The notes under the pieces were generated by a model. That model worked only from the letters and a program-made list of their open reading frames with translations, was not told where the DNA came from and made no database searches. Both the position numbers and the translations under genes were made by a program. This document shows, piece by piece, positions 32,101 to 43,215 of a stretch of 64,000 nt of DNA. Within the stretch, counting starts at the first letter, position 1. Each line of letters starts with the position of its first letter. The DNA comes from Ditylenchus dipsaci (lineage: Eukaryota > Nematoda > Chromadorea > Rhabditida > Anguinidae): contig SADC01001304.1 of NCBI GenBank assembly GCA_004194705.1, positions 1-64,000 of the forward strand, read 5' to 3'.

Positions 32101-34189
32101 TTGGGCCCCGCATTTGGGCACCCGCATTTGGGCCCCGATTTTAAAATTCTATATTTTTAAATTATAAATTGAAATTTGTCAATTTTTCGGGCCACGGACG
32201 TTTGACCTTAAGCCGCTTCGTTGACACGCATTTGGGCCGCATCCCATACCATGTACCCCCAAAGGGTCAGCCCTTATCCCGTACCATGTACCCCCAAAGG
32301 GTCAGCCCTTATCCCGGACCATGTACCCCCAAAGGGGCTTCCTATTGAATTAGGTTGCCTGCCGAAGGCAGGCAGGTAAAAAATCTAGAAAAGTCAAAAT
32401 TTTCGATGGAAAGTATTCGGACCTGAAATGAATACAAATTTTATTATAAAACAGTAACATATTGATACATTTCAATTTATAATTTCAAAATATGGAACTT
32501 TAAAATCGGGGCCCAAATGCGGTGCCCAAATGCGGTGTGCCAAAATGCGGGTGCCCAAATGCGGGTGCCCAAATGCGATGTGCCCAAATGCGTGGTAACG
32601 GTCCTATCGAGCACTGGTCTACCTTGCACCTAAGGCTAAGCCTAAGTGAAAAAATTTCAAAAAACATGCGGTGGGACTAAATAAATTGAAAACTAATTTT
32701 TAAACTGTACCCAATCGCTGTACCCAATCACAATGTGTACCCAATCGCTGGGCAGTCCCCCAGATATGTTCTGATGTTTAATAATGGACATTTTTAAGCT
32801 TCAATTTCCATACAACATTTTTTTATTCAATAACCTAAACATAAATCGTGGATCAACAATTTTTTTAAGCGACATTTCTCTCTAAACAATAAAGCTGAAA
32901 CTAATATGTCTAAGAAAATAATAAAACAAAGGTGGCATAAAATACTGAAAACAAACAGGGGACGATGGCAAAAATAAAAACAACAGGGGGGACCAAGGCC
33001 AAAAAACACAGACTTATCGTATAGAGCCAAAATCTTTTCACTTCAAGACTATTCGCAATTGCTTGATCCCGGGATTTTTCCAGGATTTTTAGAAATGCTA
33101 AAACGGGGAACGGGATTTTGAACTTTGATAAAACGGGAAACGGGACCGGGATTTTCAAAATTCCCGGGACCGGGATTCCTGCGGGATTCCCGTCCCGGTG
33201 CCAAGCCTAATTAAGCCATTGTACAATTTTTTGACACCAGTATCACCCGTTTCTAATACTCGTATATAGCTTTCGTTATCAGCTACCATTTCGGTAATCA
33301 TGTTAGTGAATTGTCAAGTGGGTTAGCCTCAAAATCGGTTTCTACTAAAAGATTCTAAGGAGCCTTAGAGATTTTACAGTCGAGTATTGACTTGTATGGC
33401 CAGTGGATTAGCTTTTAAAGTTTAATGTTAACTTCAGGACTTTTATACCCAAGTGGAAGATCCAGCCATGCAAATGGTGCTTTTCTTTCTGCCCAACATT
33501 GTGGCCCGTTTTCCTCCCACTCCATCTCTGTTGGACTTTGGTGCTGGTCCTACTGTCCATGTGGCTGTTTGCTTTAGAAACACTGTTGAGGAAGTAAGTA
33601 GAGTCCCAACTGTAGGAATTCATCCGTTTGGTTTAGATATACCTGGCCGACTACCTGCCTCAGAACCGTAAGGAGTTGACCAAGTGGTTAGAGGGCAAAA
33701 GCGATTTCGACTGGACATCCACCCTGAAAATCATTGCTGGAAGGGAGGGACTGGGTTGGGACAAGCTGGTTGAAATGGAGCTGCTGGCTAAGTCAAAAAC
33801 CAAAGGCATTTTTCACTGTGATTGTCATGTGGATCCAGCTATCAAAGTGCCTAACAAGCTGTTTAGAACCAGTTTTGAGGTAATTCATTCTGATGTAGGC
33901 AACTGGTCAGTTAGTTATAAAACCCGTGTGTTCCAGATAATTACGAGTTTCTTCACATTAGAGTATTGCTGCAACACTTTAAACGAGTATAGAGAGGCTA
34001 TTAGACGGGTTGTCCACCACATTCGTCCAGGTACTTCTGCCTTTAACCTACTGTAACCTTGGCTGACTTGTAAAATTCAGGTGGTTGGTTAATTATGGGT
34101 GGTATTTTGGAGGAACACTGGTGTGCTTTTGGAGGTCGCAAGTTCAAATGTCTATTTATAACACACGAATTCGTGGTGGACTGCTTAAG
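29162..34189 (+). CDS. NNMT/PNMT/TEMT-family methyltransferase, five exons, 3' end missing
   Basis: Exons: 29162-29431 (90 codons, Ser/Asn/Gln-rich N-terminus ending HFRDKFDTTAYLQ), 33438-33593, 33637-33879, 33937-34030 and 34081-34189. All junctions are GT-AG and in frame. Exon 2 carries the SAM-binding motif I LLDFGAGPT. Exon 3 gives YLADYLPQNRKELTKWLEGK and FDWT, the DY(S/A) ... W(L) ... FDW pattern of nicotinamide and phenylethanolamine N-methyltransferases. Exon 4 is LEYCCNTLNEYREAIRRVVH, and exon 5 is GGWLIMGGILEEHWCAFGGR. The family transfers a methyl group from S-adenosylmethionine to amine substrates; the substrate here cannot be told. Intron 1 is 4.0 kb and full of elements, while the other introns are 43-57 bp. 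A last exon of about 40 residues expected after 34189 was not found. Confidence 0.8.
30210..30459. mobile_element. pogo-like MITE (TACCGTATT family), copy in methyltransferase intron
   Basis: The element is 250 bp, with inverted ends CCGTATTCTCTCTATTAGTT and the inverse of the same, flanked by TA on both sides. It shares most of its length with the 250-bp copy at 38968-39217. Confidence 0.8.
30899..31359. mobile_element. PIF/Harbinger-like MITE filled with GTCGTT repeats
   Basis: The termini TGGCTCATTTATAAACGTTG and their inverse are flanked by TTA on both sides (30896-30898, 31360-31362), the 3-bp target typical of Harbinger. Both halves contain long GTCGTT/GTCGTC and inverse AACGAC runs, so the whole element can fold. 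Confidence 0.75.
31780..32755. mobile_element. Foldback element with GCATTTGGGCACCC and GATTGGGTACAGC repeats
   Basis: The left arm runs from GATTGGGTACA units through TTTAGTCCCACCGCATG and CTTAGGCTTAGCCTTAGGTG to GCATTTGGGCACCC units. The right arm (32500-32755) is its inverse in the same order. The centre (32165-32490) is AT-rich and contains three copies of the ACCATGTACCCCCAAAGGGT minisatellite. No coding content. Confidence 0.75.
32760..33437. other. Intron sequence with GGGAACGGGA repeats
   Basis: This is the last part of intron 1 of the methyltransferase gene. The stretch 33065-33195 holds CGGGATT/GGGACCGGGATT units related to the ends of the hAT-like element at 39506. No exon is visible. 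Confidence 0.4.
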
Positions 34190-35815
34190 GTTAACACATA
34201 CCGTGATTAGTCTAATAAACCACTCTCCTTGACTTTGATGACCTAAATATTAGCCCAGGTCAAATATTTACATCGTTGTTCATCATGTTTTCCTAAATAC
34301 CACAGGCTCTATGGATTCTGCTTTTGGATTTTGGTTAAGCACCCAAACTTTTTTAGATCAATTTCAAAATTTTCTGATCATCCAATGACTGAAAAATAAG
34401 CCACCCTCGTGGTTTGTTAGAGAAAATACAGTAACTGATTGCAAGCCTCACAGTTAAAGGGGCGTGCTAGTGCGTTTTAAAAAGTTAAGGTGGGGACCAG
34501 CAATTTTTTTTGAATCGTTCCATTTTTGACTTGTTATGCGTCAAATCTTATATAAATGACCTTACACTACTTTTGAAAAGTAGGCAGAAAACTTAAAAAA
34601 TATGAACGAGAACGCATAGTAAAAGTTTGGTGCTCCCCGCCTTTTCTCCGTGTAACGCACGGGCATGCCCCTGTAAACGCTTGTTTACAGTTTGAATTTA
34701 CTATTTTTAGAAGCGCTGGACTAAAAGTGGATGAAGAACGGGGCTCAAGCCCCAACAACGACCCATCAGGTCCATCCACCATTTTCTATGAAATCAACGG
34801 GATGTTTATAATTTGCTGCCGAAAAGTAAAATAAATTAAAATGATATCTGAGAAAATTAATCTGTGGCATTCTTTCTCAAATTTTTAATTTTAATAAGTT
34901 TTTATAACTTAAAAATTAAAGGGGGTGTGTTATTTTGGTCCGGAATATTTGAAAATTTGTCTGGAGCGGAAAATTAGTGTGAACATATTTGTTCTTCATC
35001 TTGCGATACAACAACACCATCCTCATCATCAAATGTCGACATTCTCTCAAGTTTGTCAATAACCAGATCAATTATTTCGAAAATTTGCAGGGTAAATACA
35101 ATAACATAGATGAAAAATATTGTGTAAAATAATTATTTACCAAAGAAACAATACCCTTTGAAGGTCAGAATTCCGGTCCATTTTCCGGTCTGAATTAGAC
35201 CGGAACTTTTACATTCAAAGGGTATCATTTCTTTGGCAAATAACTCTTTTACACAGTATTTTTCGTTTATCTAACGCGGATGGTATTGTGCTGAATGACA
35301 CCAAAGCTTCTGAATATTATTGCGAAAATTACAAAAGTATTTGGGAATTCCGGTTTTGACTCAAAAAAATTCCGGGCCAACACTACTCTTTACAAAAAAA
35401 AACAAATTTGCATTGAAAAATAATTCTCGTTTGAATATATCTGATCCCCGCCTTTTGCTAATGAAATTGCCCGTCTAACGCGCTGGTATGTCCCTTTGAA
35501 AACTAGAGGGGTGAAATTTACCGGTTAAAATATTTGGCTGGTAATTTCTCGGTAAATTACCTGAAATTTACTGTGGTAAATTGCAGTTTCACAGCCCTGC
35601 TTCAAACTAAGTTACTGATAGTAATTTGGAGTGGGGTATATGTCACTAGCTTCGAACTTTTCTTCAGTTCTGATCCGTCAGCCTGGTGTGAAAAATAGTA
35701 ACTATTTCGATTTGGCTGAAAAAAAGCCAACAATTTTGCCCTAAGGACCCGCGTAAATTTATATATTACTCCACCCTTTGAAAAACTTAAAATTTTTTTG
35801 TAAAAATATCAAACT
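34190..35815. other. Non-coding, MITE remnants
   Basis: The stretch 34195-34435 is a diverged member of the TACCGTATT family (ends TACCGTGATTAGTCTAATAA and AGAGAAAATACAGTA). The stretch 35143-35245 is a palindrome with arms CCAAAGAAACAATACCCTTT. The stretch 34905-35390 has mirrored TCCGG-containing ends. No gene is supported. Confidence 0.45.
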
Positions 35816-35819
35816 TTTG

Positions 35820-37110
35820 ACGCTACTTGCATATACCCCCCCCCAATCAACTTTTTTTAAAAGTGTTTTAAAACACCCTATATAGACTCAAAATCGCCTC
35901 ATGAGTTCAAAAAAGACAATATTTTTGAGTTCTGGTCAATAAAAAATTGAGTTTTGGGCACTTTAGAATTTCGACTTTTTACCTGTTTTATCATGTTTTG
36001 GTCACTGGAGCTGGGCAAAAATAGTCTCTAAACGCATTTCTGATAAAGAGCCTTTCTCGGAATTATGTCTAGGGTAAGTGAGTGCGCGCATTTCTAACCA
36101 ACCAAGCCCCCTGCGCCCCCTTCGGGGGCTTGGAGTTGAGATGCGCACACCCACATACCTTAGACACAAATCACTCGAAAGTGACTCTGGATGCATGAAA
36201 AAGCATGCATACCAGAGTTTATTTATGCGGTGCGCCCCAGACAACAAAACTATGTTCAACATCTTCCTTTTTGTTCAAAATTGGCCCTTTTTTGGTCAAT
36301 TTCCACCCTAATAGGGCCCTAAATCCCTTCAAAAATGGTCAAAATTAGTGATGTGCACTCCGATTTGCGATATTTTTGAGTTCAGTCCATTTTTTAGCCG
36401 ACTTTTCTAAGCCAGAGCCTTATTTTTATAACACATCTTTTTTACAACTTTAAACGCTTAACAACATGGTATTATTGGATTTTCTTATTTAAATATTTTA
36501 TTTCTAGAAAACAGCCTCTCAAAAAAATATCGCTAAAGAGATTTTCATTTTTGGGCTTGCGATATTTTTGCGATATTTTTTCCAGAGGTTTTTTTCGTAA
36601 TAATTTTGATGTAATTTCGACTAGATGTTATATACGAGAATGTAGCTCAATGAAAGTTAGCTGAGGAATGTGAAGTTTGTTTAACCATACGTTTTCATCA
36701 TCATCGTCCAAATTGAACCGGAACATGACGTAAAATTATTTTTTCGATTGTCATTTCTGTCATTTTTCGGCTCAATTTGGACGATGATGATGAAAACGTA
36801 TGGTTAAACAAACTTCACATTTCTCAGCTAACTTTCATTGAGCTACATTTTGGTATATAACATCTAGTCGAAATTACATCAAAATTATTACGAAAAAAAC
36901 CTCTGGAAAAAATATCGCAAATCGGAGTGCACATCACTAGTCAAAATGGGTACTTTTTGGTGGTCCCAAAACTCGATTTTTTATTGACCAGAACTCAAAA
37001 ATAATGTCTTTTTTGAACTTCTGGGGCGATTTTAGGTCGATACAGGGTGTTGGGAAACATTTTTAAAAAAAATTTGATTTGGGGAGGTATATGCAAGTAG
37101 CGCCAAACTA
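35820..37110. mobile_element. Inverted-repeat element with poly-C ends, interrupted by a hAT MITE
   Basis: The left end GACGCTACTTGCATATACCC and the right end GGGAGGTATATGCAAGTAGC are inverses, and the arms continue inward for about 150 bp (CACCCTATATAGACTCAAAA, TTTTTGAGTTCTGGTCAATA). The element is split by the 594-bp insertion at 36346. It also contains a copy of the AAGCCCCCTGCGCCCC repeat (36060-36235). Confidence 0.65.
36346..36939. mobile_element. hAT-like MITE, TIR TAGTGATGTGCACTCCGATT
   Basis: The ends are exact inverses over more than 30 bp and are flanked by GTCAAAAT on both sides (36338-36345, 36940-36947), an 8-bp target duplication. The two halves are near-complete inverses of each other (CATACGTTTTCATCATCATC and its inverse near the centre), so transcripts would form a long hairpin. 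Confidence 0.85.
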
Positions 37111-37242
37111 CTTGTATCATAAAGTATTGTAGTTTTACCGGTAAAAATAATAATGTGTTTCTTTCATTGCAACCATTTCTCTTACTGCTCACTATTATAC
37201 AGACAACACACACAAAAAATAAATAGTTATTTCTCTGAACAG

Positions 37243-40200
37243 TTATTTGACAAGCACAGCATATTGTAGTTTGGCAGCAAGCCAAGAACCAGATGCATTC
37301 CCAAATCTCAAACAATATATTCCGGCCTTCTTGCAGTCCACCACTCCATGCTCTGGAGTTTTTAAACTAGTAAGAGTGATTTTAGGCCAGACACTAGTCT
37401 CCTGCTTTTGGTTTTCTTGAATATGTACAATTTCAAAACTGAGATCTGAGCTAGTGGTGAATGTCCAGAGGAGTTGCTGGCCCGCCTCACACTCTTGGCT
37501 GATCTCATGAATGGCTTTTGACTTGAGGGAAGTGTGTTTGCTTTCAGGCACTTCCTTACCAACTACTCCATGCTTCTCCCAAAAATTCTTTTTGATGCAG
37601 AAATGGTCAGTGGACAGCACTGGTTTGGGCGCCGAAACACAGGCCTCTGGAGGTTGTGCGAATCCACTGGTGTCCACTCTTTCTCCCCCTACCTCTTTGG
37701 GAACTGCCTGTAAATGGAGGCATATTGTCTCGGGTTTATAACTATATTTTGTTATTTCAGGAAAATTTTTGGAAAGGAAGTTATAAAAAATTTTCCGGGT
37801 GATTTTGGTGTTATGCACGAAATAGGGTTGCGTGCTCATATTAATCTGATTTTTTACAAAAATTTCAGTATAGTTTTTGGACTTTTGATCTTTCGTAAAA
37901 CAATTCTGCTCAAAAAGCAGTAATGATCATACATTTACATCTTGATTCAGCAATACAGTCGACTCTCGATATAATGAAACACCAAAAAGTCAGTTCTTGA
38001 CCATTATTATTATCCGACTTTTTTTAACTCCAGTTTGAAGTATTTTACGGGTTGTCTTTGTCTATTCCACTTCGAAAAATCACAACACGTCTTATAAATT
38101 ATTCATTCCAATTACTATACCATTTTTGGTTGTAGTTTTGCGTTTTAAAAAATTTGGTGTGGAAGGTGGAGTCTCAACAAGAACAATGCCAAAAGAATTT
38201 ACCTTAGCATCCAAAAACTGCAAAATTTCTTCGGTTTTAGCCAGGAAGACCACGCTGGATTGTGTTTTAGCGTCAACAATGTGTTTGGCCACCTGCCACA
38301 TCAGGGACAGCAATCCGGGAGGATGGAGTAGGTACAGCCGAATTAACTGAAAACACGCCTAGATCATCACAAAAGACCCAAGATATGCTAAATTTTACAT
38401 TTTCACTGAAATAGTCGGACCATAGTTTGACAACCAGTCTGGCCAGTTTGGATGGTGCAGACAATGGGTTCATGAAATCGGTTAATGATAGACCATCCAA
38501 ATCTATAACCACCACCACCGCAGATGGTCTGCCAGTTCTTTGTTCATGCTTGTAAATGGCAGTGTGGAAGCACTCTTGGAGCAAAAGGTATGAATGGAGC
38601 ACATAACTTAGAGGAATAACTTTCACTATCTGAGCACAAACAAAATTCCATAATTAAGCTGCTGTTTATTTAAAAAATTATGTGTGTGATTACTTCTTTG
38701 ATATCCACTCCACGCATTTTTTGTAGGAATACAGCCACATCTTCCGAGAAAACATCTATTTTCAGTTGAGAAATTGAGAATCTCTGTAAAAAACCTTTTA
38801 GGTGTCAATTATGCAGTCTTCTATTTATGAAATTGGTGAGTACTGGAATTTACCCCACCATAAAAAAAGCTACTAGAATATACACCTGCCCCACCCGCCC
38901 AATAATTTTTAGGTGTACCTAAAACCATAATTTCTCATAATTTCGGGTTTGTTATGTGAAAAAAGTACCGTATCCTCTCTATTAGTTCCACACTCTCTAT
39001 TAAACCCACACCCCAACTTTGAGGACCTGTATCTCAGCTCAGAGAAAAAATTTAACAAAGCTGTTTTTTGCATTTTCTTAACTCCCACAAGCTCTACTGA
39101 TTCTACTTTTTAGATTTTGGTTAAGCACCCAAAAATCTCGAGATTGACCCCAGATTTTTCCGATTTTCGGACGATTGAAAAATAATCCCACATGTGGAAC
39201 TAATAGAGAGAATACGGTAAACATAAAAAATGCAAATTCTCAAGAAAGACGCGTATTTTAGCGTCAACCATGTGTTTGGACACCATCCGCATACGCATGT
39301 TTTGTGCTTTGCAATGGTTCAGGTAAAATATTTAAGTCCGCCCTAACATATGATGGCCTGTCCCGTGTTTAAAGGCAAGACGATGAATAACAGCATATTT
39401 ACTTTTTTAAGATCAGAAATTCTGGCCAATAACCCACAAGTATCATGTTTTTCGCCTTGTTTTTAGAAGGGATAATACTTTTTTTTGCGCAAATTGACTT
39501 TTCGGTAGAGACAGAAAAAAGCCTTCGGGCGGGATTTCGGGACGGGATTTTTGGCCGAAAAAAATCGGGATCGGGATTTTGGAAAAGAAAGTTCGGGATC
39601 CCGTCGGGATCCCGAAAAAATTTCGGGATTTTAAAAATAGGGTAAACTCAGAAAAAAATTCGCAGCTTTGTGCTAAATTTTTCTAATTTTGGTTATTTTT
39701 AACGACTCAAATGGTTTGCTACTGATAGTTTACTTTATTTTAATAATAATTCACCTATGAATAATACGATCTAATATTTTTTAGTAATTTTTCTGATCAT
39801 AATTATTTTAGATCATCATTTATCGCTTCATTTTTTTACATGCTGTTCGATTAACATATTATGGCTTGAAAACATTTAGTTGTTATTAAAAAATAATTTT
39901 TTTAACCACAGTAGATCAGTTGATAGCTTGTTAGGAACTACAGATCCAGGGATATATTTGGGCAGCGAGAGACAGCGCAATTTCAGATTGCGCCATATTC
40001 AAATTGCGCCACTGCAAATTGCGCCTTTATTTGGTGTAATCACAAATAGGCAAATGCATTTTGCAGACTAATTTTAACAAAATCTGTTCTAATTCGGTAT
40101 TAGGGGTGACTTTAGGAAGAGTAGAGAAAGTTTGGTGTGCATAGCCACTCAAGCAAAGTGTACTCCTCAGTCATTTGCCTTGGTCCCCAAGCTTATTTTT

Positions 40201-41661
40201 TCGAAATATTTTTTTCACAAAATAGACGCTAAATGCGTTTATTGAACTTATTTAATGGATCTTGTGCTTTCAACATGTTTTCATGTCCTTCAATGACCAA
40301 TTTCTGAGAGATGGCCAACAATTGGAAGCTTTATAATGGCGCAATTTGATTTGGGCGCAATATGCAGTGGCGCAAGTTGAATATGGCGCAATCTGAAATG
40401 GCGCTGTCTCTCGCTGCCCATATCTTCATCAAAACAATACCATTCGAGAAATACCGAGAAATGCTCGTCCATATTATTAAGGGTGAAACTCTATATGGCT
40501 ACTTAAGAAAAATTAATCGAATAAAAACAACCCGAAAATTCCGCAAAAAATCATATAAAAGAAAAAAATTATAAAATTTTTTAATTTGGATGAAATTTTT
40601 TAAGTGAAAAAGTTGAAAATTGGTGGTTTTTCGAACAAAAAAGGCCTGAAATTGTCGCTCGGGATTCACCGAATTTCGGGATTTTAGAAATGATCGGGCG
40701 GGATTTCGGGACGGGATTTTGGCCCGAAATCGGCTCGGGCGGGATCGGGATCCCGACGGGATCCCGTCCCGTTTCTGTCTCTACTTTTCGGACACAAATC
40801 CACTTTTTGGCGCAAATTTTTGTTTTGTCTGTTTCTCTCAAAAAAGTTTATATTTTTTCAAGGTTTAACACTATCAGGTAGGCCCGCGATTCTACTTTTT
40901 GATGAAGTATTAAGTATTGCATCATCTTATAAAAATGTAAAACAATAAAATTAATGTATGTACTAAATTATTGTTCTCACTTCCTTCATACATAAATTTT
41001 AGGTATGGTTTCGTTAGAAACCAAGTTGAAAAATCCGTAGAGAAGTTTAATTATTAAGAAAAAAATTTAAATTCCCGGACACCACCTCTTAATAGCGTAG
41101 GCATGCCCCTTTAAACAGGGCTGCCAGACGTCCTTATTTATAAGATTTGTCCTTATTTTAGGGTTCCAAATCTTATTATTTTTTGAAATTTTCAGTCAAA
41201 ATCTTATTTTTAGCATCAAAAAAGAAATAAGCAATAGATAAATTTGCATATTTTTGCCGAAATACATTAAAATGGGCTTATTTTTAGCGAATGTCCTTAT
41301 TTTTTAAAAAAAAGTCTGGCAGCCCTGCCTTTAAGTCAATTTTATTGCAAAAAACCTATTTCTGGGCAGATCTTTGACGGAAAATTATCAGGACTCACAT
41401 AGTTTTGAAGCTAGTTTGATGAAAAGGAACCCAGTTTTCTTACCTCAAAAGTTTTTTTGGCGAACTCAAAAGTGGAGCAGCATTCTAGAACATTGGCCTC
41501 ATTGTAGCCTAAGGTCTGTCTGTGTGCAATCAACTCTTTCAATTTCAGCTCCACAGCCTCCAGATCGCCTTTGTAGGCTCGAAACCATCTGGCTAGGAAG
41601 AAGTCTGTGTCGTAGGTGGGTGGAAGAATGGATTCTAGTCGTTTTCTAAACACAATCATTT
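37243..41661 (-). CDS. SEC14-like protein with CRAL-TRIO and GOLD domains
   Basis: Exons found on the minus strand: 41661-41444 (CRAL-TRIO N domain: VFRKRLESILPPTYDTDFFL, ARWFRAYKGDLEAVELKLKE), 38755-38694, 38629-38399 (VVVVIDLDGLSLTDFMNP), 38346-38203 (LIRLYLLHPPGLLSLMWQVA, TEEILQFLDAK) and 37707-37243 (VPKEVGGE, then a GOLD domain with GQQLLWTFTTSSDLSFEIVH and KKAGIYCLRFGNASG, ending VLVK and TAA). The domain order equals that of SEC14L2-type proteins, which bind hydrophobic ligands in the CRAL-TRIO pocket and act in the cytosol and on Golgi membranes. The exon expected between the first two blocks (the GxDxxGxPV region) was not found in the 2.7-kb intron, which is occupied by elements. Either it is there in diverged form or the gene is broken. 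The true first exon is also unseen. Confidence 0.75.
38968..39217. mobile_element. pogo-like MITE (TACCGTATT family), copy in SEC14-like intron
   Basis: The element is 250 bp and flanked by TA, with ends CCGTATCCTCTCTATTAGTT and the inverse of CCGTATTCTCTCTATTAG. The interior (AACTTTGAGGACCTGTATCT ...) is nearly the same as in the copy at 30210-30459. Confidence 0.8.
39506..40783. mobile_element. hAT-like element, TIR TAGAGACAGAAA, with nested MITE
   Basis: The target duplication CTTTTCGG is exact on both sides (39498-39505, 40784-40791). The ends TAGAGACAGAAA and TTTCTGTCTCTA are inverses, followed by mirrored GGGCGGGATTTCGGGACGGG. The interior has no transposase. It is interrupted by the element at 39959-40420. 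Confidence 0.82.
39959..40420. mobile_element. MITE with GGCGCAATTT arms, nested in a hAT-like element
   Basis: The termini TGGGCAGCGAGAGACAGCGC and their inverse continue as mirrored arms of about 60 bp (TTGCGCCATATTCAA, TTGCGCCACTGC). The flanking TATAT-like bases do not give a clear target duplication. Confidence 0.72.
41116..41327. mobile_element. hAT-like MITE, TIR CAGGGCTGCCAGAC
   Basis: The ends are exact inverses over 14 bp. The flanks are CCTTTAAA (left) and CCTTTAAG (right), an 8-bp duplication with one difference. Internal GTCCTTATTT words are mirrored near each end. It is related to the copy at 49176. Confidence 0.8.
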
Positions 41662-41804
41662 TTGTTTGTCTCAAAATTATCGAAATTATTTGTGTCACAG
41701 GTCTGACCTATAGCTTGGGTTCCCCTAGCGACCCTCGCTAAAATCTTAAACCAAAGATGTTTTGTGGGTTTTTCAAAAAAAATTACCTTCGGGGCGCAGG
41801 GGGC

Positions 41805-41900
41805 TTGAAGTTGAGATGCGCACACCCACATACCTTAGACACAAATCACTCGAAAGCGACTCTAGAATCCAGAGTCTGGATGTAGAAAAAAGCATGCATA
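41805..41900. repeat. Dispersed repeat with GCGCCCCGAAGG core
   Basis: It contains GGGGCGCAGGGGGCTTGAAG, then TTGAGATGCGCACACCCACA and CTTAGACACAAATCACTCGA. The same order of blocks occurs at 36060-36235 and 42475-42650. Confidence 0.65.
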
Positions 41901-42214
41901 GCGCCAAATTTTCAAAAATGATGCAGTAATTTTTTTGCCACCCTGTAAACCCAGCTACAGGTCTGACCTGTGCATACAAATAATTTTACAATCTTTTATA
42001 ACTACTTAAAGGGCCATTGCCACCTGCTTTGAATTGTCCCCCGCCAATTAAAATTTTTTCGCATAATGATTCAACTTCTGTACGGACTTTTCAGCTTGGT
42101 TTCTAACAAAACAAAGCCTAGGATTTAATTTTAGATATAGTTTTGTTAGAAACCAAGTTGAAAAATCCGTACGTAAATCCAACGATAATGAAAAAGATTC
42201 GACCCTACTGGCTT

Positions 42215-43070
42215 ATACCCCCCCCCCCAAAAATCAAGTTTTTTCAGAGTATCTAAAAATCATTTTTAAGTAATAATTTTGTCGTAAAAAGGCTAGAAAA
42301 GCAATTTAAAGGGGATTATGGGCTGTATTGGGAGGGGAAGGGAACAATAAGGGCCACTTTTTTAGTCAATTTTTTTTGGCCATTCTTCGGCTGTCTTACC
42401 ATGTTTTTCAACATGGGTCGTGGCAAAAAAAGAGACTCTATATGCATTTTAAGATCAAGAATACTTCTCGGAATCATGTCTAAGGTAAGTGAGTGCGCGC
42501 ATCTCTAACTCTCAAGCCCCCTGCGCCCCGAAGGGGGCGCAGGGCGCTTGGGGCTTGGAGTTGAGATGCGCACACCCACATACCTTAGACACAAATCACT
42601 CGAAAGTGACTATGGATGCATGACAAAACATGCATACCAGAGTTACTTGTGCGGTAGGCCTGAGTATTCAAAACTATGTTCAACATCTTTGATTTTTCGG
42701 CCGAAAAGGGTTTCACCCCCTCTTCAGGCCTGGGGCTACGAGCCAGAGGCTCAGCCATCCAAAAGTCAAAGGACAACCATCAGGATCCACCCGGCTGATC
42801 GGTCCGATCATTTCGAGTCCTTATACTTTTACGTGCACCACAAGTGGCTGGGTTCGAAAGCGCCTTTACTGCTTAGAGAATTAATACTCTTTGGTGCTTA
42901 TAGGCACTATAGAAGTGGCCCCTGTTTTGTCCCTTCCCCTCCCAATACAGCCCATAATCCCTTTTAAATTGCTTTTCTAGCCTTTTTACGACAAAATTAT
43001 TACTTAAAAATGATTTTCAGACACTCTGAAAAAACTTGATTTGGGGGGGGGGGGGTTTTCACAGTAAGTT
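42215..43070. mobile_element. Foldback element with poly-C/poly-G ends
   Basis: The left arm (poly-C, then AAAAATCAAGTTTTTTCAGA, TTTTTAAGTAATAATTTTGT, GGGGATTATGGGCTGTATTG) is the inverse of the right arm (42910-43065). It carries a copy of the GCGCCCCGAAGG repeat at 42475-42650. A solo arm lies at 26595-26700. Confidence 0.7.
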
Positions 43071-43215
43071 TTAATTCCACTTCAATTAGAAGGCCAGTTT
43101 TTTTAGGGGGTATTAGCCAGTAGGTCCGAGGATTGGGGGGGGGGTATATAAGAAAGTAGCTGTTTTGGGGGGGGGGAGTATAAGCCAGTAGCGCCAAAGA
43201 TTTGAATTAGCGGGA

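Noticed and set aside
36078..36311. ORFs of about 80-140 codons in the GCGCCCCGAAGG repeat (also at 42548-42967)
   Set aside because: They fall in a dispersed repeat present three times, differ in frame between copies and have no domain.
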